From the NCBI GenBank assembly GCA_949298505.1, contig CASFWW010000002.1, positions 1 to 64,000 on the forward strand: a stretch of 64,000 bases of DNA, in the 5' to 3' direction. Origin of the DNA: Ornithoclostridium sp949298505 (GTDB lineage Bacteria; Bacillota; Clostridia; Christensenellales; UBA3700). The position numbers were made by a program, and so were the translations under genes. A model generated the notes under the pieces. It had not been told where the DNA came from. It worked only from the letters and a program-made list of their open reading frames with translations, and did not search any database. Shown here piece after piece: positions 1 through 8,100 of this stretch (position 1 is its first letter; each line of letters opens with the position of its first letter).

Positions 1-753
1 AAGACCAACAACATCGGTTACGTTTCCGCAAGAGGTACAGACACCGCAGAGTGCACCAGCGGCGTCAATGCGTTCGCCCTCGGCGTACAGGCTGTCAATC
101 CCGAAGCAAAAGTTCACGTAATGATCCTGAACAGCTGGTACGATCCGACCAACGAAAAAGGTTTTGCGGACACTCTGATCGAAGACTACAACTGCGACGT
201 CATCACTCAGCACTGCGACACCGAAGGTCCTTCCTCCAGCGCTAAGGAGCACAACGTTTACAGCATCGGCTACAACAGCGACATGGCTCTCGCAGTCGCG
301 GACAAGGGCGTTGAAAGAGATCCTTCCGTTCTTACTTCCGTGCTCTGGAACTGGGGCGCATACTACACCGAGGCTATCGAGATCGCTATGAAGTGCTTCG
401 ACGAACAGGGCAACTTCGTCGGCAACGAAGAATGGATCAAGTTCGGCAACTACTACGGCGATTACGCAGACGGTTTGTTTAAGCTTGCGCCTCTCTCCGG
501 AAACTGCGCTGAAGGCACCGCTGAGATCGTGGCTCTCGTAGAAGCTATGATGGCAAAGAGCACCGACGATTGGGACGTGTTCATCAACAAGGCTCTCTCC
601 TTCAGCAAGGGCGAAGACGGCAAGTACACCGTGACCCAGGTCGACAGACAGCTTAAGGACAACGCCGGCAACGATATTAATAACGTTACCGTTGCAAACA
701 TCATCGGCAACATGCCTTATTGGGTAGCGGGCATAGAAGCTCACTCGAATTGA
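1..753 (+). CDS. BMP/PnrA-family ABC transporter substrate-binding protein, 3' part
   Basis: The frame is open from base 1, so the start, signal peptide and lipobox lie outside the window; 250 residues remain. The visible part has the periplasmic-binding fold pattern of the BMP (Med/PnrA) family: a strand followed by IGYVSARGT, a TSGVNAFALGVQAVNPEAKV helix/strand unit, then LNSWYDPTNEKGFADTLIED. This family binds nucleosides or related ligands outside the membrane and passes them to an ABC permease. The genes for permease and ATPase are not in the window and may be upstream. Codon use is strongly biased (GCT, CTC, GGC), as in the GAPDH gene here, which suggests high expression. A hairpin terminator follows 27 bases after the stop. 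The family call is fairly sure; the ligand is inference. Confidence 0.85.
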   Translation, partial: KTNNIGYVSARGTDTAECTSGVNAFALGVQAVNPEAKVHVMILNSWYDPTNEKGFADTLIEDYNCDVITQHCDTEGPSSSAKEHNVYSIGYNSDMALAVADKGVERDPSVLTSVLWNWGAYYTEAIEIAMKCFDEQGNFVGNEEWIKFGNYYGDYADGLFKLAPLSGNCAEGTAEIVALVEAMMAKSTDDWDVFINKALSFSKGEDGKYTVTQVDRQLKDNAGNDINNVTVANIIGNMPYWVAGIEAHSN

Positions 754-780
754 CAGGAAAAGTGTTTGATTGCAATGATT

Positions 781-807
781 AAACGAGCCGGGAGGCTCGT
801 TTTTTTT
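781..807 (+). terminator. Rho-independent terminator after the substrate-binding protein
   Basis: The arms AAACGAGCC and GGCTCGTTT pair around a GGGA loop and run into a tract of eight T. It closes the upstream transport gene. Confidence 0.9.
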
Positions 808-1030
808 GTGCGGATTGAGGCTGGCGTGATTTGTGTTATGTAACTGTCGAACGGGTGATTGAATGATGAAATTGAAAAAACAGGTCAACGTGCGTCGCGG
901 GGATTAAGTGCAAACCTGAACACGCAGAAAAACGGATAAGCTGCCGGGTCGTACATCTTAAAGGATAAAGAGCGAGAAGTAAGCGTTTGCCGCTGGTTTG
1001 GGCAGAATTTGCGTTGATGACGGCGAAAAT

Positions 1031-1056
1031 GCCGGACAAAACCGCTTTTGTCTGGC
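1031..1056 (+). other. Leader hairpin upstream of the lipoprotein gene
   Basis: GCCGGACAAAA and TTTTGTCTGGC form an 11-bp stem (one G-T pair) around CCGC. It ends 14 bases before the GGAGG ribosome site of the next gene. No T-run follows, so it is not a terminator. It could affect translation or transcript stability. The rest of 808-1083 shows nothing I can support. Confidence 0.5.
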
Positions 1057-1083
1057 TATATCAGATAAAAGGAGGCGGCAGAT

Positions 1084-1791
1084 ATGAAACGGTTTGCAGG
1101 ATTATTGATCGCTTTGGTATTAGCGGTGACAACGGTTATCGGGATAACAGGTTGTGAAAAAATTAACAAGCAATCTTCCGGCATTGAGGCGTACAAAGAG
1201 AAAGCCGTAGAACGTATTTCTCAATATTCGCAGGATAAAATCTCGCAAGGCTCGTATGTCGAAGCCGCCCTGAATGTGATATCTAAAATACAAACGTACG
1301 CAGAGGAAGAGATAATGAAAGCGGAATCTGAAGATATGATTGACATTGTGCTGGAAAGGTCTCTGAAAAATCTTGACGCGATAGTGCCGAGAAGCGAAAA
1401 CTCGATAGAGTTTACCGTGCGGCCGTTTACAGGGTTAAAGTATCTGCCTGAAGTAAGCAAGGTCGGGATCGTTGCATGCAGGAGTGAATTGGAAGGCTTT
1501 TTTGAGGGGTACGAAACCGACTGGGGCGGAAGTGCGCCGCTCGAAGAATACGATGAAGATTTTTTTAAAGATCGTAGCCTGATCCTGTGCGTGATTCTGA
1601 CGTCGAGCATAAGCCTTACAAACGTTATATGCGACGTTGAAAAAACGGGCGACGGTCTGACGGTCCGTCTGGCGTCTGTTTTGTACGGAGAAGACGCGCT
1701 GGACGCTGTGGGAGTAATATCCTGCGTAATTGAAGTTGAAAAAGATAAGATCGGTGACGCGACTTCGGTAGCGGTCAGGAAGAACGGATAA
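1084..1791 (+). CDS. Hypothetical lipoprotein (235 aa)
   Basis: I do not recognise the family. The start is set by GGAGG at 1071-1075. Residues 1-24 form a lipoprotein signal: a basic MKR, a hydrophobic core, and the lipobox ITGC, so the mature protein should be tethered outside the membrane by its cysteine. Residues about 30-100 are charged and probably helical (AVERISQYSQDKI and on). The second half alternates hydrophobic and acidic stretches, as in a small alpha/beta domain. It stands alone: a terminator lies upstream and a long gap without genes downstream. A hairpin precedes its ribosome site. It may be a substrate-specific or lineage-specific surface protein; no function is proposed. 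Confidence 0.75.
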   Translation: MKRFAGLLIALVLAVTTVIGITGCEKINKQSSGIEAYKEKAVERISQYSQDKISQGSYVEAALNVISKIQTYAEEEIMKAESEDMIDIVLERSLKNLDAIVPRSENSIEFTVRPFTGLKYLPEVSKVGIVACRSELEGFFEGYETDWGGSAPLEEYDEDFFKDRSLILCVILTSSISLTNVICDVEKTGDGLTVRLASVLYGEDALDAVGVISCVIEVEKDKIGDATSVAVRKNG

Positions 1792-2134
1792 TCCTGTGGG
1801 AGCGCCTTGACCGTATCGGGAAGGAGGGGGTGTCGGATGTCAGGTTGTCGGGGATATGTCTGAGTATGGCGCTCATCATAATCGGAGCTAAAGGTCTGAA
1901 CAATAATAGGAAAGAAACTGGACGGCAAAGAAAACAAAAGATTTTTCCGGCAGAAAAGCGCAGGGGTGTTTGTTTGCCGTATCGTTTGGAAACGGTTTTC
2001 GGAAACTAATGCTGACGAGGCGCGCTTTTGTAGTACGATCCGTTGAGAATCCGGGCTGATTTCAATAGTGTTGTGATTTTGAGAGGATTTTTGACCGGTT
2101 TTCGCGATCGAAATTGAACAAAATTAAAGTATTA

Positions 2135-2167
2135 TTAATTATTATCAATGTATCATAGGTTATAAAT
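2135..2167 (+). repeat. 33-bp direct repeat, copy 1
   Basis: It consists of TTAATTATTATCAATGT, six variable bases, then GGTTATAAAT. The second copy at 2281 has identical outer blocks with a different six-base middle (ATCATA here, CGCAAC there). Conserved ends around a variable centre suggest two protein-binding half-sites rather than chance duplication. Confidence 0.75.
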
Positions 2168-2280
2168 CGCGAAAAACGCGCTTTTATACCGCGAGTAAAT
2201 CCCCGTCGAGAGGATTGCCGGCGTCTCAGAGCGTCCGGGCACGTTCTGCGCGGTCTTATTCTTAGAGAAGTGCAGTAATT

Positions 2281-2313
2281 TTAATTATTATCAATGTCGC
2301 AACGGTTATAAAT
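2281..2313 (+). repeat. 33-bp direct repeat, copy 2
   Basis: The 17-base and 10-base outer blocks match copy 1 exactly, at a spacing of 146 bp (close to 14 helical turns). It lies about 235 bp upstream of the promoter of the response regulator gene. A regulatory role is inference. Confidence 0.75.
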
Positions 2314-2515
2314 TAACGATCCGGGTGTCGTAAGTTATGTTCGGAGCCTTATGTTTGCGTCCGGCGGCCGATGGTTTTTCCGGTCGGACGCAGAGCGGGA
2401 ATGCGAGAGGTTTCCGCATTGATGACTGCCGTAAAAGGCGCGTGCGCTACATCTCGGTTGTATAGATAATTTGATTGAACGGATAATGCGGTCTCAGATA
2501 ATATCAGCGCACGGG

Positions 2516-2544
2516 TTGTATTTTCGCGAAAAAAATGTTATAAT
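2516..2544 (+). promoter_or_regulatory. Sigma-A-type promoter of the two-component system
   Basis: TTGTAT at 2516-2521, a 17-base spacer, and TATAAT at 2539-2544 preceded by an extended -10 TG. Transcription should start near 2551, about 38 bases before the chosen ATG. Confidence 0.75.
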
Positions 2545-2588
2545 GCAATTACGGAAAGTTGAACAATAGCGGAGGCTTGCAAAGTTTT

Positions 2589-3263
2589 ATGAAATTTCTT
2601 GTGATCGAAGACAACGAAGCGCTGAATGCGGCGATTGTCGAAATATTGTCGTCTATGGGCAAAAGTGACAGTGCATATGACGGTGAGGAAGGCTTTTTCA
2701 TGGCGGGAACAAAGAGTTACGATCTGATCGTCCTTGATCTGATGCTGCCGAAAATGAGCGGACTTGAGTTGCTCAAGCAGCTCAGAAAGACAAACAATTG
2801 CCCGCTTCTGATACTCACGGCTGTCGACGATGTGAGCAAGAAGATAGAGGGGCTCAAACTCGGAGCGGACGACTATATGACAAAGCCGTTTGAACGCGAC
2901 GAGTTTCTTGCCCGCATAGAGGCAATCCTAAGAAGACACAACAACAATTTCAAGACAAATTACGTTTGCGACAACATCGAACTCGACTTTGCGGGAAAGA
3001 TGTTTAAAATCAACGGAAAGTACGTCAAGGTTTCTGGCAAGATGTACGATATACTGGAATATCTGATCAGGAACAGAAACATCATTATTCCCAAGGAACA
3101 GCTTTTCAACAGGATCTGGGGCTTTGACAGCGAAACGATCATCACGGTCACCGAGGTGTACATAAGCAATCTCAGAAAGCTGCTTGCAAAATACGGCGAA
3201 AGCAATCATCTCAAGACTGTCAAGAACGTCGGCTACATGTGGAGCGAACATCCCGAGGACTGA
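2589..3263 (+). CDS. OmpR/PhoB-family response regulator
   Basis: This is a 224-aa DNA-binding response regulator. The receiver domain is residues 1 to about 115, with the acidic pair in FLVIEDNE, the phospho-acceptor Asp50 in VLDLMLPKMSG, and the conserved lysine in MTKPF. The C-terminal winged helix (about 125-222) shows the usual AGKMFKINGKYVKVSGKMYDI, the IIPKEQLFNRIWG turn and TVEVYISNLRKLL-like recognition helix. ATG 2589 is preferred because GGAGG lies at 2571-2575 and the frame then begins MKFLVIED as in the family; an in-frame TTG at 2559 would sit almost on the transcription start. It is followed after 36 bases by its sensor kinase. It probably autoregulates and may control the surface-protein genes downstream; both are inference. 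Confidence 0.93.
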   Translation: MKFLVIEDNEALNAAIVEILSSMGKSDSAYDGEEGFFMAGTKSYDLIVLDLMLPKMSGLELLKQLRKTNNCPLLILTAVDDVSKKIEGLKLGADDYMTKPFERDEFLARIEAILRRHNNNFKTNYVCDNIELDFAGKMFKINGKYVKVSGKMYDILEYLIRNRNIIIPKEQLFNRIWGFDSETIITVTEVYISNLRKLLAKYGESNHLKTVKNVGYMWSEHPED

Positions 3264-3299
3264 CGCAGTGTAAATCGTCGCGCCCCGAAACAAAGGTTT

Positions 3300-4586
3300 A
3301 TGAGCGGAAAAAAGGCTGACAAAAAAATAGTTTCAATGCAGGTCGGGACTCTCGTGCTTACCGAGGTCCTGATTCCTTTGCTCATGATAGCTGTGGTGAT
3401 TTTGCTTCTCGTCGTAGGCGTCAATTACGTTTTTTACGATTACAACGGCAAGGATGCAGAAGAAGCCGCGCTGAGGCTTTCGGGCGTGGACGTCAAATCG
3501 AAGGATGAGCTTGAACGCGATTACCCCGACTATATCGTCGTTTATTACGACTACGACAAGAGGCTGATAACGGACGAAGGCTTCGGCAACTACGAATACG
3601 AAGGCGTCTCGTATTCTTTGCCCGCGAAATATTACGGTCTCGTGAGAGTGGAGATCAACGACACGCTTTATCTTGCGGCGACTCATACCATGAGCGAGGA
3701 ATTCAACGAAAGAGCGGCATACGTGAGAGTATATATCAATATGTCGGCATCCGACGCGCTCAGAGAAGGGATATTGCTCATATGCTCGGTGATGATAGCT
3801 TTCGCGTTCATAGTGCAGAGTCTTCTCGGCATACTCGCGGTAAAGAGTCAGACCAAGCCGCTTGTAAGGACGCTTGAGAGAAATTCAAGGCTGATATCTG
3901 ACATTTCTCACGAATTCAACACTCCGCTTGCGATAATAAACACAAACATTTCCAAGGCTTTGGCAAATCCGGGCAAAAAGGTGGAAGACGTTTCCGAGGC
4001 GCTGGTCAACGCGATGCACGAAACGCACAGACTCAAGCGTATGATCAAGGAAATGCTGGTGCTTTCGTCCTCCGATTCGGACAGGACGATACTCAACGTC
4101 GAAAATACCGATCTCAGCGAATTGACAAGAGAAATTGTGGAACCTTTTGCAATGATGTGCGAAATGGACGAAAAGGAATTTGTCGACGGAATAACCGACG
4201 GCATTATGCTGAATACAGACCGCGACAAATACAGGCAGATTCTGATCGCCCTTCTGGACAACGCGCTGAAATACACAGTAGAGGGCGAGCAGGTGGGAGT
4301 GTTCCTCTCAAAGACGGAAAACAAGGTATATCTGTCAGTAAAAGACACAGGTAAGGGCGTTGAAGAAGCGGACATGAAAAAGATTTTCGACCGTTTCTAC
4401 CGCAGCGACGTTTCGAGAAACAGCAAGACGGGAGGTTCAGGTCTGGGACTGGCGATCGTAAAAGAGATCACCCGCCTGCTCGGAGGCAAGATATACGTCA
4501 GGAACAACGTGCCTCACGGTTTTGTCGTCGAGATCGAGTTTCAGATAAAGACGCAGCAGAACGGAAAGCGAACGGAAAAGCATTGA
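3300..4586 (+). CDS. Membrane sensor histidine kinase
   Basis: This is a 428-aa partner of the preceding regulator. Two membrane segments (about 20-46 and 157-181) enclose an extracellular sensor part of about 110 residues rich in Tyr and Asp (for example DYPDYIVVYYDYDK). There is no separate HAMP match I can defend. The phospho-acceptor His204 lies in ISDISHEFNTPLA. The ATPase part shows the N box DNALKYT, the G1 box VKDTGKGVEEAD, the F box FDRFYRSD and the G2 box GGSGLGLAIVKEI, so it should be an active kinase. ATG 3300 has a weak AAAGG ribosome site at 3292-3296. A terminator follows at 4602. The stimulus is unknown; the position upstream of a giant surface-protein operon suggests an envelope signal. 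Confidence 0.93.
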   Translation: MSGKKADKKIVSMQVGTLVLTEVLIPLLMIAVVILLLVVGVNYVFYDYNGKDAEEAALRLSGVDVKSKDELERDYPDYIVVYYDYDKRLITDEGFGNYEYEGVSYSLPAKYYGLVRVEINDTLYLAATHTMSEEFNERAAYVRVYINMSASDALREGILLICSVMIAFAFIVQSLLGILAVKSQTKPLVRTLERNSRLISDISHEFNTPLAIINTNISKALANPGKKVEDVSEALVNAMHETHRLKRMIKEMLVLSSSDSDRTILNVENTDLSELTREIVEPFAMMCEMDEKEFVDGITDGIMLNTDRDKYRQILIALLDNALKYTVEGEQVGVFLSKTENKVYLSVKDTGKGVEEADMKKIFDRFYRSDVSRNSKTGGSGLGLAIVKEITRLLGGKIYVRNNVPHGFVVEIEFQIKTQQNGKRTEKH

Positions 4587-4601
4587 ATACCGCTGAATGC
4601 C

Positions 4602-4627
4602 GGGGCTCCGCAAGGAGTCCTTTTTTT
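4602..4627 (+). terminator. Terminator after the sensor kinase
   Basis: GGGCTCC and GGAGTCC pair (one G-T) around a GCAA loop and run into seven T. It separates the two-component genes from the surface operon. Confidence 0.85.
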
Positions 4628-5102
4628 GTCTTTTGATTCCGAAAGGCAAGCATATTTTTACAAGGTCCGACAGCGGTGGAAAAGTTCCTCTTAAGCTAAA
4701 ATGCAAAGAAAGGAAACCGATTTCAAGTCAAGGCGTTAAGCGCATTGTATTTTACACTTGATTCAAAAGAAACACTCATGATTTCAGGTATAAACCGATC
4801 TGCACCGAAATGCGGTTGATTGTGAAAGTAAAATTAAAACGAGTGCGAAAAACAGCCGAAATAAGGCTGTAATGTCGAAATCGGGCGGAATTCAATGTAA
4901 ATTTTATGTAAAAAAAAAAAATCACAAATTATTAAAAAAACCAGAAATGTGTCTATAATTCACACTTTTTCCCGTTATTTTCAGATATATAGCCGCAAAC
5001 CCTTAAGGAAATTTTAAGTGGGCGCTAGCAATATGAAATATGAGAAAGTGCACGCGTGTAGGGGACAATATGCGCGCACAAATAAAAAAGGGAGAATGTG
5101 TT
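4628..5102. other. Leader region of the giant surface-protein operon
   Basis: This is an AT-rich region of about 475 bases with no supported gene. It contains an A-tract at 4911-4921, a -10-like TATAAT at 4954-4959 and the ribosome site GGGAG at 5090-5094. Nothing else was recognised. The untranslated leader from the proposed start near 4966 would be about 137 bases. Confidence 0.5.
4931..4959 (+). promoter_or_regulatory. Candidate promoter of the surface-protein operon
   Basis: TATAAT at 4954-4959 has only a poor -35 match (ATTAAA at 4931-4936, 17-base spacer), with A-tracts upstream that could act as an UP element. A weak -35 would fit dependence on an activator such as the nearby response regulator, but that is inference. 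Confidence 0.4.
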
Positions 5103-8100
5103 ATGAGAAAAAAAGCATTGCTGATAGCGTCTGTTATGACCGTTATCCTCGCATTGGTTCTCGTTACGGTGATCGGTTGTACGCCCGAAGAAGAAACCTT
5201 TACCGTAACGCTCAATCTCGGCGGTGACGATACCGAAGTCAGGTATCTTACAGACCTTGACGTCGCGCCCGTGGCTCCGTCAAAAGACGGCTACGAGTTT
5301 GACGGCTGGTTTACCGACGAGACGTTGCAGACAGCGGCGACGTTCCCGATGGAACTCACGTCCAATCTGACGCTGTACGCCAAATATCTGCAACAGTTCA
5401 CTCTGACGCTTGTCAACGGCGTTGATTCTGAGCACGCTACTCAAAAGGTAGCCAAGCTCAAACTGGCGCCTTCCGTACCGGAGAGAGAAGGTTATACTTT
5501 TTCCGGCTGGTATCTTGACGACAGCTATAAAGAAGCGGTTGTCTACCCGTACATACTTGAGGCAGACACCACTTTTTACGCTAAATGGGTCAAGGGCGAC
5601 GGAGAGAACTTCACCGTAAAATTCGTGACGCACGGAGGCACCTCGGTCAGCGAAATGAAGACGAAGGTCATTGAGACCTCGCCCAAGACCACCAGGGAAG
5701 GCTATCTGTTCGCAGGCTGGTACGCCAACAGCCGTATGACGGGAAATCCGGTGAAATTCCCGTATACGCTGACCAAGGATACCACGCTTTACGCAAAATG
5801 GGAGAAAGACGAAGGAGCCAGCTCCGAATATACGTATGTGAGCGAATACAAGAACGCGATGAGCTCGCTCAAGAACGTATTCGCAAAACTGCCTGACCGT
5901 CAGCAACAGGCAGTGCTCGATCTGCAGACCACGATGACCACGGACAAGGGCACCGCGAAGATCGATATGCAGGGCAACTTCAACGTCGGCGGTGAGAACG
6001 AATTCATGTTCAGGATCACGATGCTCGATCAGACGACGTTCGCGATCTACTTCATCGGCAACGATATGTATATGGACCTCGGAAGCGATCAGCCGCTCAT
6101 TCACCTGAGCGATATCAAACCCGATTACGTGATAGCGTTCCTCGGAGATCTGCTGGTAGACCTTGACCTCAACGAAGTGTTCGATTCGCTGAAGAACAGC
6201 ATCGGAGGCATAGATATTGCCGGCACGCTCGTCAACCTGCTGTTCAAATCTCCGTATTATACCGCGACGATCAGAAACGACGGAAACGTCACTCTTAACG
6301 AGACTTACCGTTTTGAAGTGAAGCTCAATTCTCTGGTCAGCGGCATCAACGACCTGCTCGGCATTTTCAATGTCGGTCAGCTCATCGGTTTCGATCTCAA
6401 TCTGAATCCGTTGTTCGATTGGCTGAACAGCACTATCCCGCAGCTCACCGTTTATCTGTACGCTGATCTCAATTACGACGAGACGGTGGGAGACACGACG
6501 GTTACAAGCATGCAACTCGTCGCAGAGGACAACGATCCCGACAATGACATTGATGGAGAAGTGTTCAGCTGGATGGTGGATAAAGCGGAGATCAGACCGG
6601 GATACGAAGGAGATCTTATCGAGTTCCCCGAAATCACCGAGACGAGAGATTTCTCTCTCAGCAACATACAGTTTGATCTCGATCTTCAGATCTACAGCGA
6701 CGACAACGGGCTTGACGTCGCAAAACTCGTCAATCTGTTCGCACCCGATCTCGGGTTGCCGGAGGATACTCTCGTCCTCAAATCAGAACTGGGCTACAGA
6801 GTCAAGGCTAACATAGACCTGGATCTGAATTATCTGAACTCTGACGAAGACAAAAATCTCATAGCACTGGAAATATATCCGATTAACAGAGACGGAAGCA
6901 TCAATTACGAAGTCCCGATGCTTCTGGGAATTTATTACCGCAACGGCTCGATATACGTGTCGCTCAACAGCATGATGCCCAATTACTGGAAGGCAAACAA
7001 CATCAAGGTGGACGGCATCAACCTCAAGGGCGTCGTATCTTATCTGGTCGAAATGGTCACCACGGCGATAGACGAATATTTCGGCACCAACTGGGATAAC
7101 TACAAATCGGGCAGTTCCGCTCAGGGACTCAACCTGTCTCAGACGGAAAGAGACGTCGTGACCGTTGTCGATGACGAAACAACCGGCGAAAGCGTCGTTT
7201 TCATCAGCCCGACGATCCAGTCTCTCATCACGGCAGTCGCAAGCGTAGTCGGCTTCCAGGAGGCGGTATACGCCACCGACGATCAGATCGTGATCGAAGT
7301 CAATCAGAAGCTGTTCTCCGCGATCAATCAGTTCATGGGTGAAAATCCGATAGAATTGCCGATCGCGCTCGACGGCAAAGTTGCGCTCAACATGTTTGAA
7401 AACGGCCTTGAAAGTCTTGAGGTCACCGCGACAGTAGGCGCTCCCGACAAGGATCCGGAAGGCAACGTCGTCAAGGACGAGTCGGGCAATCTCGTAACCA
7501 GCGATCCGATCGACGTTTCTCTCAAGGCGCACAATTTCATGCTCGGTTTTATCCAGAACGAATTCATGGATTCCGACGCTGAGACTCTCGCCGAGTACAT
7601 TGACGAAAAAATCGAAAGGACGACCTATTCAAGCAATCTCGGCGAACTTCTCGAATCCGTCCTGTCCGGCGTAGATCTGAACGCGAGAGCGAAGGTCACG
7701 TTTGACCAGGGAACTTACGCGATAGGCAAATTCCTCTCAGGACTCGGTCTGACGCAGCTTGACGGAATCCCGCTTGAGTGGAATTTCACTCAGGACTTTG
7801 TGATGAACGTCGATCTTTCCGTGATGATCTCGATCGACAGAAACACGCGTCAGAACTCGATGTTCGCAATTGAGATCACCGCTATTGACGACATAAGCAT
7901 AGGCGGAATGACGGGTATGACTGCCGGCACGGTAATGCTGGGCGTATACGGCTTCTACACTCAGGATACCTCGACGGGAACCGGCGAGTGGAAACCGCAT
8001 ATCCTGCTCGATCTCACAAATATAAAAATAATGAATATCACGCTGCCCAAACTGAGCATTGAATTCGATTTCGTTCAGACGTTGCTCGATCTGTTCGACG

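Larger units (their letters stand above)
1792..2515. other. Long intergenic region without a supported gene
   Basis: This stretch separates the lipoprotein from the two-component system. It holds a strong ribosome-site-like string at 1821-1830 followed by only an 8-codon frame, and AT-rich tracts carrying a 33-bp direct repeat (listed separately). No frame with a credible start, length and codon use was found on either strand. The next promoter starts at 2516. Confidence 0.5.

Noticed and set aside
1821..1863. A strong AAGGAGG followed nine bases later by ATG at 1837
   Set aside because: The frame has only eight codons before a stop; no support for a real gene.
1221..1937. Long minus-strand frame across the orphan lipoprotein
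   Set aside because: It mirrors the plus-strand gene, is rich in Ser/Pro/Thr without any motif, and has no ribosome site; the plus-strand gene has a signal peptide and GGAGG.
5040..5102. An upstream in-frame start of the first giant protein
   Set aside because: It would bury the signal peptide behind 21 extra residues and lacks a ribosome site; ATG 5103 has GGGAG.
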